Assembly: GCA_030625325.1 (NCBI GenBank)
Contig: DAOURA010000005.1
Span: 1 to 36,029, forward strand
Origin: Marinosulfonomonas sp.
Lineage (GTDB): Bacteria; Pseudomonadota; Alphaproteobacteria; Rhodobacterales; Rhodobacteraceae
Length of the DNA: 36,029 nucleotides
Reading direction: 5' to 3'
Made by a program: the position numbers and the translations under genes. Under the pieces are notes generated by a model, which saw only the letters and a list, made by a program, of their open reading frames with translations, made no database searches and was not told where the DNA came from. This document shows, one piece after another, positions 24,061 to 32,537 of the stretch. Numbering within the stretch: position 1 is the first letter of the stretch; every line of letters begins with the position of its first letter.

Positions 24061-24840
24061 TCAGTTCTGGCTTGCCGCATACAGGGACACCGCCGCCGCG
24101 TTGGACACGTTCAGCGAACCAAATCCCCCGGAGGGCGAGATTTTCACCAACTTGTCACATGTTGCGCGGGTTTTTTCACGCAGTCCCGGCCCCTCGGCCC
24201 CCAGAACAAAGGCGACAGGTCGTCCCTTAATTTCTGACAGGGCTTCTTGCAGGGTTTCTTCGGCTTCACCTGTAAGGCCAAGAACGAAATACCCCATGTT
24301 CTGCAACTTGGTCATTGCATCCGCTAGGTTCCTGACCCGCAAATAGGGCTGACGTTCCAGCGCGCCAGACGCGGTTTTCGCCAATGCCCCGGTTTCGGGC
24401 GCTGCGTTGCGCGCCGTTGCGATCACCGCGCGCGCGCCGAACACTTCTGAAGACCGTAGGATCGCGCCCACATTATGGGGGTCTGTCACCCTGTCCAGCA
24501 ACACAACCACCGGCACCTGCCCTTCGACGGCAATACAGCGTTCTTCCAGGCTGCCCCAGTTCAGCGCCTTGACCTCAAGTGCTGCGCCCTGATGCACCGA
24601 TCCCGGATCAAGGGGGGCGGCAAATTTGCGTGGGTCCGACAGTTCGGGTTCAAGCCCCGACCCGGGCAGCGAATCAGCCAGCTTATCCAGTGCATTTTTG
24701 GTCACCACCAGCCGCAGTTTCGTGCGCGCCGGGTTTTCCAGCGCATCACGCACCGCATGCAGACCAAACAGCCAGATCGTTTCAGCCGCCGAAGCCCGGC
24801 GGTCCTGTTCTTTTTTTACGACCCATTTGGGTTTTTTCAT
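24061..24840 (-). CDS. rlmB: 23S rRNA (guanosine-2'-O-)-methyltransferase RlmB (TrmH/SpoU family)
   Basis: A 259-residue SPOUT methyltransferase that methylates a G in the 23S rRNA peptidyl-transferase region (G2251 in E. coli) with S-adenosylmethionine. Residues about 20-90 are the SpoU substrate-binding domain (WLFGLHAVRDALENP). The knot motifs are LLDRVTDPHNVGAILRSSE, VLGAEGPGLRE and ISPSGGFGSLNVSNAAAVSLY. ATG 24840 gives the usual basic N-terminus (MKKPKWVVKK). The long extension to 25038 translates the tRNA-Tyr gene and is not real. It diverges from tRNA-Tyr. RlmB versus another TrmH-family enzyme is inferred from length and domain order. Confidence 0.9.
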   Translation of the reverse strand: MKKPKWVVKKEQDRRASAAETIWLFGLHAVRDALENPARTKLRLVVTKNALDKLADSLPGSGLEPELSDPRKFAAPLDPGSVHQGAALEVKALNWGSLEERCIAVEGQVPVVVLLDRVTDPHNVGAILRSSEVFGARAVIATARNAAPETGALAKTASGALERQPYLRVRNLADAMTKLQNMGYFVLGLTGEAEETLQEALSEIKGRPVAFVLGAEGPGLREKTRATCDKLVKISPSGGFGSLNVSNAAAVSLYAASQN

Positions 24841-24913
24841 CTTACTTTCACCGTGTTTGTTGCAGGCGCTGGACAATGGGCTTTGCACGCGCCCGGCGCA
24901 AGGGAATTTCGCC

Positions 24914-24942
24914 TTGACGCACCACTTGGCGACAGCTATTCC
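24914..24942 (+). promoter_or_regulatory. Promoter of tRNA-Tyr
   Basis: TTGACG (24914-24919) and TATTCC (24937-24942) are 17 bases apart. The predicted start near 24949 is five bases before the tRNA 5' end. Confidence 0.6.
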
Positions 24943-24953
24943 CCCCCAGTGTT

Positions 24954-25037
24954 GGGCGTCAGGCCGCAAGGTGTGGCAGGGGACTGTAACTCCCTCGAGG
25001 CGACTCACGCCTGGTTCGATTCCAGGGTCGCCCACCA
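24954..25037 (+). tRNA. tRNA-Tyr (GTA), with unusual 5' half
   Basis: An 84-base class II tRNA with encoded CCA (25035-25037). Anticodon stem GGGGA/TCCCT (24979-24983 and 24991-24995) holds loop CTGTAAC with anticodon GTA at 24986-24988. A long variable arm follows, as expected for bacterial tRNA-Tyr, then T-arm CCTGG-TTCGATT-CCAGG (25010-25026). The acceptor GGGCGTC (24954-24960) pairs with GTCGCCC (25027-25033) except for a T-T opposition at the sixth pair. Base 8 reads A and base 14 reads C, where T8 and A14 are nearly universal. The D stem GCCG/TGGC and the GG of the D loop are present. Confidence 0.8.
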
Positions 25038-25250
25038 CTTATCCTTCTTTTCCACACAAGCCATAAACCGATGATCGGGTGCCCCCGGCCCCCAGATACC
25101 TGCGGTGTTCATGTTTTTCTGTCTGTTTTTGAAACCAACAGGCAACAGCATGCCGTAATTCGTATGCTTGCATTTTGGGGTGTAGGATATTTTGATATAG
25201 CCGAACACATCCTGCCCCGGCAAAGCCCTTTTGGGCTGTGAAACATAAAT

Positions 25251-25335
25251 TGGTGCGGGTGAAGGGACTCGAACCCCCACGCCTCGCGGCGCCAGAACCT
25301 AAATCTGGTGCGTCTACCAATTCCGCCACACCCGC
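25251..25335 (-). tRNA. tRNA-Leu (TAG)
   Basis: An 85-base class II tRNA with encoded CCA (25253-25251 on the minus strand). Acceptor GCGGGTG (25335-25329) pairs fully with CACCCGC (25261-25255). Anticodon stem CCAGA/TCTGG encloses TTTAGGT with anticodon TAG at 25301-25299. The variable arm and T-arm GTTCGAGTC are normal. It faces tRNA-Tyr tail to tail. A weak AGCCC-TTTT-GGGCT hairpin at 25224-25237 may end its transcript. Confidence 0.95.
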
Positions 25336-25476
25336 ATCTGGCCGCCTTCTAACAGGGCTTTTTGGCGGATGCGACCCCTAAAGCACACCCCCCAGAAACT
25401 ACTTTGTATTGCCCGCTGATTATCGTATTGTGTCAAAAAAAAGACCGAGGCAGAAATCATAATAAGGGGCAGCCCA

Positions 25477-25977
25477 ATGTCATTACGGACATCCGGGCGC
25501 AGCGCAGGCAAACGACCTGTGCGGCGTCATTTTCTATATAAAACAGGCCTGTGCGAAGGCACCACCATCCAAACCCAGCAGGGTGACCTGCCGGTTGAAT
25601 ACCTAAGCGCGGGGGACAGGGTGATGACCCGACAGGGCATGCGCACCGTCCGCCACATCACATCGCGCATCCTGAAAGATTGCCCAATACAGGTGCGCCG
25701 CGACGCATTGGGGCCAAACCGCCCAGCCCAGGACATGTACCTGGCGCCAGATCAGGGCGTGCACCTGCAGGACTGGCGTGCGTTGCGTTATTTCGGCTCG
25801 GATCAGCCATCGGTGCCGGTCTCGCGCCTGCACGACGGCGAACGCATCCTGTGGGGTGAACACCCGGGCGATCTGACCGTCTATGAACTGGAATTCAGCG
25901 AAGAACAAATCATCTATGCCGAAGGCATGGAAGTGATGAGCGCACCTGCCCCGGCAACGCCCGTCAGCAGCGCATAA
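25477..25977 (+). CDS. Hint (hedgehog/intein) domain protein
   Basis: A 166-residue protein built around a Hint domain, the autoprocessing fold of hedgehog and inteins. The N-terminal Hint block is GLCEGTTIQTQQGDLPVEYL with the nucleophile Cys26, then SAGDRVMTRQGMRTVRHI. A second block reads DMYLAPDQGVHLQDWRALRYFG. The final block ends EEQIIYAEGMEVMSA. Small Hint proteins are common in Rhodobacterales, often as the C-terminus of large secreted proteins; here it stands alone with a basic N-terminus. ATG 25477 has AAGGGG upstream. Whether it still self-cleaves cannot be read: the usual His-Asn end is not obvious. Confidence 0.8.
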   Translation: MSLRTSGRSAGKRPVRRHFLYKTGLCEGTTIQTQQGDLPVEYLSAGDRVMTRQGMRTVRHITSRILKDCPIQVRRDALGPNRPAQDMYLAPDQGVHLQDWRALRYFGSDQPSVPVSRLHDGERILWGEHPGDLTVYELEFSEEQIIYAEGMEVMSAPAPATPVSSA

Positions 25978-25981
25978 TTTA

Positions 25982-26010
25982 GCCCCCCCGCATCTCAGGG
26001 GGTGGGGGGC
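25982..26010 (+). terminator. GC hairpin after the Hint gene
   Basis: GCCCCCC (25982-25988) can pair with GGGGGGC (26004-26010), five bases after the stop. The tail is ACTATTTCT rather than a clean T-run, so termination is only likely. Confidence 0.4.
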
Positions 26011-26025
26011 ACTATTTCTGATTTA

Positions 26026-26399
26026 GGGTCAGGTATCTGATTATAAGGGGGCAAGAAAACTGCTGGATGATTCCCCTGCGGCCAAACACCGTCCGGCGGA
26101 TCGGGGGTATGATGCTGACTGGTTCAGGAACGGCCTGCTGGAAAAGGGGATCACGCCCTGCATCCCCCCAAAAAGAACCGAAAACGCCAGATTGATTATG
26201 ACAAAACCCTGTATAAACAGCGGCATAACGTGGGAATATGTTTGGTAGGCTGAAGGATCTCCTCTCAGCCATGCTATGCATACCCTGCCGGGCAATGGGC
26301 AGCGTATATCAACCCGATATGACCGCTGTGCCCATACATTCCTCTCCGCAATCGGCATCACTGCTTTTGTGATCTTCTGGATTTAACGTATCCTGAACC
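26026..26399. mobile_element. Internally deleted IS5-family (IS427-like) element with both ends
   Basis: GGGTCAGG (26026-26033) and CCTGAACC (26392-26399) are inverted with one mismatch. TA occurs on each outer side (26024-26025 and 26400-26401), fitting a 2-base target duplication. Between them lies the decayed transposase described separately. At 374 bases it is under half the usual IS5-group length. Removing it and one TA restores a plausible original junction. Subgroup placement is from memory of typical transposase sequence. Confidence 0.65.
26051..26386 (+). pseudogene. IS5-family transposase remnant (frameshifted)
   Basis: In one frame from 26051 the DNA reads ARKLLDDSPAAKHRPADRGYDADWF and then GLLEKGITPCIPPKR, the region of an IS5-group transposase that includes the second DDE aspartate (ADRGYDADWF). 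A frameshift then continues as IDYDKTLYKQRHNV. After a degraded stretch a third segment reads RISTRYDRCAHTFLSAIGITAFVIFW and stops at TAA 26384-26386, the normal C-terminus. The N-terminal half is missing. It cannot make an active enzyme. The minus-strand readings of this stretch are shadows. Confidence 0.75.
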
Positions 26400-27484
26400 T
26401 AGTCAAATTTTTCGGCAATCTGCGTTTCGATCAAATCTGCGCCGTCAAACAAACAGTCGATCCGATAGCTCAGTTCTAGGTCAAACGCATTTCGTGCCGT
26501 AAATGACGAAACAACACGGGCGCGACCTAATGCATGTGGGATATAAGCCAAGTCCCAAATGCGTGAGAACTTCACGGTCGAGGGGAGTGTAGCATTTAAT
26601 CGGGCGGCGATTTCACATGCATCTGTTGCTTCAGCCAATGGAAGCGGGTTTTTCGCGCTGAATACCCTTGTGTTCTGCGCCCTGCTTGGGCGGAAAAAAA
26701 CATTGAAAGCCCTCGCTCCACTTCCACAGGTAACGAAGAATACCGGGTCGTTGGGCCCACTACGCGACGGTGACTTTGCAACCGAGAATGCGTCGATTTT
26801 CTTACAGCTTTTATTTTCTCTCGATATTCGATTAACAACAGAAATAATCTGACTCTTAAACTTCTTAGTGTCTGAATCCCAATAAAAATCGGCTTCTACA
26901 AATGTGCGAGTACCATCACTTGTTCTTTCGATTACTCTAAGCGAAGAATTCGGCACCCAACCAGATACATGCGTAAGCCAATCCGGTGTGACAATCTTGA
27001 TTTTTGTCCATTCCGTTTGGGCACAGGTGCGCCGGACAGTGGTTGAATTGTCGATTTGATAATAATGCGTTGTTCCGAGTGCCTGTGAAGCTTTTTCGTT
27101 CTTTAATTTAGGCGCTGTCGCTTTTGCTTCCTGCCTAATGGGGGCTTCGCCCGAAACCGCTACAACATCATTCAGAGCCAGCCCACCTTCGCCACACGCG
27201 TCGGGTATTTCGCCGTCCGTGTTAGTACTGTCCAACAATGCTAACTGGTTCTCTTGTAAGATTGAGGCGTCTGTACGCTTCTCAATAACCGCATCCAATT
27301 GGCCACCTGAAGATACGGTTTGCGGTTGCTCGAGCTTGACTGATGGCAATGCGCCGATGGCAATAAATAGGCCAAGACTTACTAGTAATGCGTTACGCCG
27401 TTTCACGAATGGTCGAAAGGGGTAGGTGACCGCCGCAAGTGAAATCAGTAACAGGATCGAAAGAATTAATATGAGACTTTCCAT
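26399..27484 (-). CDS. Unrecognised membrane-anchored protein with SH3-like segment
   Basis: A 361-residue protein. Residues 1-22 and about 33-48 are two transmembrane helices (LILILSILLLISLAAV and ALLVSLGLFIAIGALP). After a low-complexity linker, residues about 115-185 resemble a bacterial SH3 domain, with CAQTEWTKIKIVTPDWLTHVSGWVPNSSL. The C-terminal 170 residues (including SVVNRISRENKSCKK and CEIAARLNATLPSTVKF) are not recognised. Codon use is visibly more AT-rich than in neighbouring genes. Its TAG stop is formed from the TA target copy plus the first base of the adjacent insertion end; without the insertion the codon would be TAA, so the protein is unchanged. Start ATG 27484 has a poor ribosome site. 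Confidence 0.7.
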   Translation of the reverse strand: MESLILILSILLLISLAAVTYPFRPFVKRRNALLVSLGLFIAIGALPSVKLEQPQTVSSGGQLDAVIEKRTDASILQENQLALLDSTNTDGEIPDACGEGGLALNDVVAVSGEAPIRQEAKATAPKLKNEKASQALGTTHYYQIDNSTTVRRTCAQTEWTKIKIVTPDWLTHVSGWVPNSSLRVIERTSDGTRTFVEADFYWDSDTKKFKSQIISVVNRISRENKSCKKIDAFSVAKSPSRSGPNDPVFFVTCGSGARAFNVFFRPSRAQNTRVFSAKNPLPLAEATDACEIAARLNATLPSTVKFSRIWDLAYIPHALGRARVVSSFTARNAFDLELSYRIDCLFDGADLIETQIAEKFD

Positions 27485-27565
27485 GGCCCATTTGCCTTTG
27501 GGTAACGACTTGGAGGAGCATCCGAAACTCTGTGTGTGGGGTTTAGCCCGTGCAGTTTAAACGAG

Positions 27566-28021
27566 TTATTTGTTGAACGGTTCGGGGTATAGGATAGCGA
27601 ATTGATTTCGGGCGGCAACCCACTCTCTGACGCAGCGGCCAGACTTTTCAAAAACCTCAACAGTCATCCAATCGGTTCCGCGCCCCCGTGGGGTCGCCAG
27701 TTTGCAGATGTCTTTTGACAGATCATCTTTTATCAACCCCTTGAAGCAGATGATATTTTTTGACCGTTTACGCCAGGTCGCGGTTGCCTCTCTCCCTGAT
27801 GGAAATTTAAAATAGGCCTTGCCGGACCGGTCCAGAAACAGACTCCAGGTTTTGGATGAATCCCGTGTCATACCAACTATTGTACGGCCCTTTGCCCGGT
27901 TTATCGTCAGTCCGCTTGCATTATAATCAAAGTCAACATCCGCCACAGCCAACCCAGGCGATATTCCGACCACCAGAATAAAACCCACGACAACCTTCAA
28001 AAACCTTGAAATTCCACTCAT
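27566..28021 (-). CDS. Small exported protein of unknown function
   Basis: A 151-residue protein with a clear signal peptide (FLKVVVGFILVVGISPGLAVA, cleaved near residue 27). The mature part has beta-rich repeats of a G-x-T-x-V type: NRAKGRTIVGM, SLFLDRSGKAYFKF and ATWRKRSKNIICFKG. Three cysteines (near residues 91, 106 and 129) could allow a disulfide. ATG 28021 has GGCAGG a few bases upstream. It runs in the same direction as the SH3-like gene, 81 bases away, and may share its transcript. I do not recognise the family; no function is proposed. Confidence 0.7.
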   Translation of the reverse strand: MSGISRFLKVVVGFILVVGISPGLAVADVDFDYNASGLTINRAKGRTIVGMTRDSSKTWSLFLDRSGKAYFKFPSGREATATWRKRSKNIICFKGLIKDDLSKDICKLATPRGRGTDWMTVEVFEKSGRCVREWVAARNQFAILYPEPFNK

Positions 28022-28159
28022 AATGCCTGCCCCAATCAGCGATCTATTCGCTTTATTTTCTGATGGTTATCTATCAGATACCTGCGGCAACCAGTCCCTC
28101 GTATCAACGCAGATCATGGCTGTAATTAGACAAAATTTGCACATTTTCTTCTGTTTGAT

Positions 28160-28191
28160 AAATATCCCCGCCGGAGGCACCCGCCACCGGC
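28160..28191. repeat. 19-bp intergenic repeat, copy A, with hairpin
   Basis: AAATATCCCCGCCGGAGGC at 28160-28178 is identical to 33997-34015. Here GCCGG-A-GGC (28170-28178) folds back on GCC-A-CCGGC (28183-28191) with a 4-base loop. The copy lies about 20 bases after the nnrD stop on the minus strand. The rest of the gap 28022-28198 shows nothing certain. Confidence 0.7.
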
Positions 28192-28198
28192 AACATCC

Positions 28199-29083
28199 TC
28201 AGACACCCAGCCTGCGAAACACCGCCGGCAACATGTCCGCCAGATCTTCTGCAATCAGACCGGGGCCGAATTCCAGCGCGCATTCCACATGCAACCACGC
28301 CCCTGTTTCGGCCGCCTGCATCGGTCCAAACCCGCGCGCCAGCAACCCGGCGATAAACCCGGCCAACCCATCCCCCGACCCGGCCGTCGCCAGCCACGGC
28401 GCGCTGCGCTCATAATGCGCCGAATTGATCGAACACCTTCCACCGGGGTCCGCAATCACCGTATCCGCCCCCTTAAACAGCACCACACACCCGGCCCGCG
28501 CCGCCGCCTCGCGCGTCGCATCAACCTTGGAATAGGCCGGGCCTTTGGTCGCCGGGGTGTTCAGCTTTTCGGCAATATCCGGGAACAGCCGCGCAAATTC
28601 ACCGGCGTGCGGCGTCAGCACACAATTCTCATGCAGCGCCCCAAACAACCCCGCATCCCCGGCCATCGCCGTCAACGCATCCGCATCCAACACCATAGGG
28701 CGGGGTTCCACGCGTCCGTCGCCCAATGCAACACCCACCAACTCGGCGGCTCTTTTCACCCCCAACCCCGGCCCCAGACACAGCGCATTGATCCGCGCGT
28801 CCTGCAACGCCTCAGCCAACCCATCCGCCCCCTTAAGCGCGCGCACCATAACCGCATCCAACGCCCCCGCATTTTCCTGCAACGCCCCCGGCGGACAACC
28901 AACCGTCACCACCCCCGCCCCAATTCGCAACGCGCCGCGCGCCGCCAACCGCGCCGCCCCGCCTTTGCCAACACCACCAGATAAGATCAACGCATGGCCG
29001 TGGGTGTATTTGTGCCCGTCGGATTTGAGTAAACGTGACTGAATATCCGGCCCCACTGTCACAATTTTTGACTTCCCATACAT
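28199..29083 (-). CDS. nnrD: ADP-dependent (S)-NAD(P)H-hydrate dehydratase
   Basis: A 294-residue ribokinase-fold enzyme that repairs hydrated NAD(P)H (NADHX) using ADP, the C-terminal half of the usual bifunctional Nnr/YjeF protein. It shows GHKYTHGHALILSGG near residue 23, VLDADALTAMAG near 130, the substrate loop VLTPHAGEF near 155 and the anion-hole/active-site loop TAGSGDGLAGFIAGLLA near 233 with the catalytic Asp. The first 20 residues correspond to the linker normally joining NnrE to NnrD. Its ATG lies one base after the nnrE stop (TAG-A-ATG). Codon use is very C-rich, typical of the host. Confidence 0.93.
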   Translation of the reverse strand: MYGKSKIVTVGPDIQSRLLKSDGHKYTHGHALILSGGVGKGGAARLAARGALRIGAGVVTVGCPPGALQENAGALDAVMVRALKGADGLAEALQDARINALCLGPGLGVKRAAELVGVALGDGRVEPRPMVLDADALTAMAGDAGLFGALHENCVLTPHAGEFARLFPDIAEKLNTPATKGPAYSKVDATREAAARAGCVVLFKGADTVIADPGGRCSINSAHYERSAPWLATAGSGDGLAGFIAGLLARGFGPMQAAETGAWLHVECALEFGPGLIAEDLADMLPAVFRRLGV

Positions 29084-29084
29084 T

Positions 29085-29783
29085 CTAGAGACCTATGTTC
29101 ATAACAACGACCTTGCCACAACGCATCGGCCCGTCTGCCTCAACATGCCCGACTTTCTTAGCGTGGAAACTAACGGTGAGATCCGCGGATAAATGGAACA
29201 CTTGTACCGATTTACCAGTGTCGGACGACACTCCGCTCGGCATATCCAATGCGACGATTGGGGCTCGGCACCAATTCTGTTCATAGTAAACACGATGCAT
29301 CATATCTGTTACCTGATCCGGCAAAGCACGATTCAATCCGGCGCCAAAGATCGCATCAATCCAAAGATCAGGATGCGGGTCGTATAGCTCAGACAAGCGT
29401 TGGCTGGTATCTGGAAAGGGTTGCCAGCGGTTAATGGATTCCCACACTTCAAAGTTTGTTCTGGCATCTGGCGGTAGTCTTTGTGGGTCGCCGCACAAGA
29501 AAAGCTCAATCGCCCATCCTTTCATGGCCAGTAGCCTGGCAACGACGAATCCGTCGCCACCGTTGTTACCCGGTCCGCAGAGAACGACAGCCTTGCGTTG
29601 CAACCTGCGAGGAAACGGCAACCATTGGACTGGATTTTTCGCCAACTCCGGCCATTCCTCAAATATCGCCTCAACCACACCGCGCCCGGCGCGCTCCATC
29701 AGCTCCAGCCCGGTGACTTCGCCGCTATCAATCGCCGCCTGCTCAATCGCGCGCATCTGCGCTGCTGTCAAAAGTTCCGTCAT
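29085..29783 (-). CDS. nnrE: NAD(P)H-hydrate epimerase
   Basis: A 232-residue YjeF N-domain epimerase that interconverts R- and S-NAD(P)HX so NnrD can repair both. The Rossmann-like fold has VVLCGPGNNGGDGFVVARLL near residues 66-85, DLWIDAIFGAGLNRAL near 140-155, VALDMPSGVSSDTG near 187 and ADLTVSFHAKKVGH near 206, all family motifs with catalytic Asp and Lys. It ends NIGL* where fused proteins continue to NnrD; the frames differ by one base. The middle of the gene looks less C-rich than nnrD. The two should work as a coupled pair. Confidence 0.92.
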   Translation of the reverse strand: MTELLTAAQMRAIEQAAIDSGEVTGLELMERAGRGVVEAIFEEWPELAKNPVQWLPFPRRLQRKAVVLCGPGNNGGDGFVVARLLAMKGWAIELFLCGDPQRLPPDARTNFEVWESINRWQPFPDTSQRLSELYDPHPDLWIDAIFGAGLNRALPDQVTDMMHRVYYEQNWCRAPIVALDMPSGVSSDTGKSVQVFHLSADLTVSFHAKKVGHVEADGPMRCGKVVVMNIGL

Positions 29784-29888
29784 TTCAATGCCTCAAATGT
29801 CCTCACAGCGCCCATAAACCCGGCATGGCGCCTGTTTTTTAGGCAGTCAGCCCAAAAACCCGGTGCCATAACCACCCGCAACACCCTA

Positions 29889-30294
<406 letters not shown>

Positions 30295-30346
30295 TCCCCC
30301 ACCCAACATTCAGAACCTCACTCAATCCAAGAAGGATCACGTCAAG

Positions 30347-31753
30347 ATGAGCATCCAGAACGTGCTAAAGACCATCAAGGACGAAAACGTCAAATACGTG
30401 GACATCCGTTTCACCGACCCGCGCGGCAAGCTTCAGCATGTGACGGTCATCGTTGATGAAGTCAGCGAAGATTTCCTGGAAGAAGGCTTTATGTTTGACG
30501 GCTCCTCCATTGCGGGCTGGAAATCCATTGATCAGTCCGACATGAAACTTATGCCCGACTGTGACAGTGCCTATATGGACCCGTTCTATGCGGAAAAAAC
30601 CCTGTGCATCCACTGTTCGGTGGTCGAACCCGACACCGGCGAAGCCTATGACCGCGACCCGCGCGGCACCGCCGAAAAGGCCGAGGCTTACCTTAAATCC
30701 ACCGGCATCGGTGACACCGCCTATATGGGCCCAGAGGCTGAATTTTTCCTGTTTGACGACGTGCGCTATAGCGTTGGCATTAACAAAGTGTCCTATCAGG
30801 TGGATGCAATCGATGCATCCTGGAACACCGACACTGAATACGAAATGGGCAACACCGGCCACCGCCCCGGCATTAAGGGCGGCTATTTCCCGGTAAACCC
30901 AATCGATGATGCTCAGGATATCCGCTCAGAAATGCTGTCCACCATGAAACGCATGGGGATAAAGGTCGACAAACACCACCACGAAGTGGCGTCCTGCCAG
31001 CACGAACTGGGGATGATTTTCGGCACCCTGACCAAACAGGCCGACAACCTGCAAAAATACAAATACGTGATCCACAACGTGGCCCAGGCCTACGGCAAAT
31101 CGGCCACCTTCATGCCCAAACCTATCGCCGGCGACAACGGCACCGGCATGCATGTGAACATGTCAATTTGGAAAGATGGCAAACCACTGTTTGCAGGCAA
31201 CCAATACGCCGACCTCAGCCAAGAAGCGATCTGGTTCATCGGTGGCATCCTGAAACATGCCAAGGCCCTGAACGCCTTTACCAACCCGGCGACCAACAGC
31301 TACAAACGCCTGATCCCGGGTTTCGAAGCCCCAGTTCTGCGCGCCTATTCGGCCAGCAACCGTTCGGGTGCGGTGCGCATCCCATGGGCCGAAAGCCCCA
31401 AGGCAAAACGGGTTGAAGCCCGCTTTCCCGACCCGGCCGCCAACCCCTATCTGTGCTTTGCTGCCCTGCTGATGGCCGGTCTTGACGGGATCAAAAACAA
31501 GATTGATCCCGGCCCGGCGTCCGACAAAGACCTGTATGATCTGCCACCAGAAGAACTGGCCGGTATCCCAACCGTCTGTTCGTCCCTGCGCGAAGCCCTG
31601 GACTCGCTTGAGGCAGATCAGGACTTCCTGCTGGCTGGTGACGTGTTCACCAAGGGTCAGATAGAAGGCTATGTCGCCCTGAAATGGGACGAGGTGTTCG
31701 CCTTTGAACACACCCCCCACCCGATCGAATTTCAGATGTATTACAGCTGCTAA
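30347..31753 (+). CDS. glnA: Glutamine synthetase, type I
   Basis: A 468-residue GSI-beta subunit that joins ammonium to glutamate with ATP; the enzyme is a dodecamer regulated by adenylylation. It shows [19 protein letters not shown] (about 47-65), [12 protein letters not shown] (about 127), [18 protein letters not shown] (about 263-280) and the substrate loop [10 protein letters not shown] (about 339-348). The adenylylation Tyr is in the LYDLPPEE segment near residue 397. Start ATG 30347 gives the usual [15 protein letters not shown]; the reading from 30047 lies out of frame within glnB. A strong terminator follows. Confidence 0.98.
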   Translation: MSIQNVLKTIKDENVKYVDIRFTDPRGKLQHVTVIVDEVSEDFLEEGFMFDGSSIAGWKSIDQSDMKLMPDCDSAYMDPFYAEKTLCIHCSVVEPDTGEAYDRDPRGTAEKAEAYLKSTGIGDTAYMGPEAEFFLFDDVRYSVGINKVSYQVDAIDASWNTDTEYEMGNTGHRPGIKGGYFPVNPIDDAQDIRSEMLSTMKRMGIKVDKHHHEVASCQHELGMIFGTLTKQADNLQKYKYVIHNVAQAYGKSATFMPKPIAGDNGTGMHVNMSIWKDGKPLFAGNQYADLSQEAIWFIGGILKHAKALNAFTNPATNSYKRLIPGFEAPVLRAYSASNRSGAVRIPWAESPKAKRVEARFPDPAANPYLCFAALLMAGLDGIKNKIDPGPASDKDLYDLPPEELAGIPTVCSSLREALDSLEADQDFLLAGDVFTKGQIEGYVALKWDEVFAFEHTPHPIEFQMYYSC

Positions 31754-31775
31754 ACGCAGTCGGATAAAACAAACC

Positions 31776-31801
31776 AAAGGGCGCCCACTGTGGCGCCCTT
31801 T
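31776..31801 (+). terminator. glnA terminator
   Basis: AAAGGGCGCC (31776-31785) and GGCGCCCTTT (31792-31801) make a perfect 10-bp stem with loop CACTGT, followed by GTGGTTTTAT. It can also serve the convergent NYN gene, which ends at 31818. Confidence 0.85.
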
Positions 31802-31817
31802 GTGGTTTTATAGCCCC

Positions 31818-32537
31818 CTACATCGCCAAGGGTTGTTCGAAATTATATCGATAAAGCAACAGATTACCCGCCTGAAGCTTTACCCCTTTGCGCCATGAAT
31901 TATCTTTGGTCAAAAAATCATAGTTCGCTTCAAAATCCCTGAACCGGTCGTTTGTGACAGCAAAGGAAATTGGCAAATGTGACAGGGTTTCAACAATGAA
32001 CTTATCCGCCTGAATACCACTGGGCACCACGTATATTTCATCTGCTCTCAGGCCGAAAATTCGTTCTAGAATAGATATGGAAAATCTCTCAGATCCATTC
32101 TTATAATCACCACCTTTAATCAGGGTATAATAAATGTTTGCATCGAAAAAACACACCACCCTGAAACCGTCAGATCGCAGGCCCAAAATAAGGGCGCGCA
32201 ACGCCTTTTTGCCAACGCCGTGATCAAGGCCAAAATGGTATATGTTACTGCCGTCAAAAATTGCCGTTTTTTCACAAAGCACAAGGTTTTCCATAAACCC
32301 CTGCCGGTCGCCGTACGTTAAAAAATGGGCTGCCCCTTGCGACGTGGAAACCACCAGAACACTATACAGCATACCCAAAAATACCGCCCCGATCGCCAGA
32401 TCAGGAATTTCGAAAAACCACCAGATTATCCCCCCGGCAATGAATGGTATAAACACAAGGACCCCAACAGGCACCCGACGGTTTTTTGCATTCAGCTTTT
32501 CCCCCAACGTGGCCGCGTCTTCGCCCCTGCCCTTCAA
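31818..32537 (-). CDS. Membrane-anchored NYN/Zc3h12a-like ribonuclease
   Basis: A 239-residue protein with two N-terminal transmembrane helices (about 24-41 and 47-64) and a cytoplasmic PIN-like domain of the NYN/Zc3h12a type. The acidic sites are FDGSNIYHFG (Asp95), VVCFFDANIYYTL (Asp132), IQADKFIVETL (Asp178) and AVTNDRFRDF (Asp197 and Asp201). These match a metal-dependent single-strand RNA nuclease. The start is TTG 32537 with AAGGA seven bases upstream. It converges on glnA. The family is clear by pattern, but nuclease activity and the purpose of the membrane anchor are inferred. Confidence 0.8.
   Translation of the reverse strand: MKGRGEDAATLGEKLNAKNRRVPVGVLVFIPFIAGGIIWWFFEIPDLAIGAVFLGMLYSVLVVSTSQGAAHFLTYGDRQGFMENLVLCEKTAIFDGSNIYHFGLDHGVGKKALRALILGLRSDGFRVVCFFDANIYYTLIKGGDYKNGSERFSISILERIFGLRADEIYVVPSGIQADKFIVETLSHLPISFAVTNDRFRDFEANYDFLTKDNSWRKGVKLQAGNLLLYRYNFEQPLAM

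Noticed and set aside
24841-25038. Extension of rlmB to 25038 with a GIEPGVSRLEG-type reading, and readings over 25005-25329
   Set aside because: These are translations of the tRNA-Tyr and tRNA-Leu genes, a common artefact. The RlmB family start fits ATG 24840.
26012-26361. Minus-strand readings of 89 and 106 residues
   Set aside because: They are shadows of the plus-strand transposase remnant, which explains the sequence in three frames.
28289-29042. Long plus-strand readings opposite nnrD
   Set aside because: They arise from the C-rich third positions of nnrD; composition is Arg/Pro-rich with no family features.
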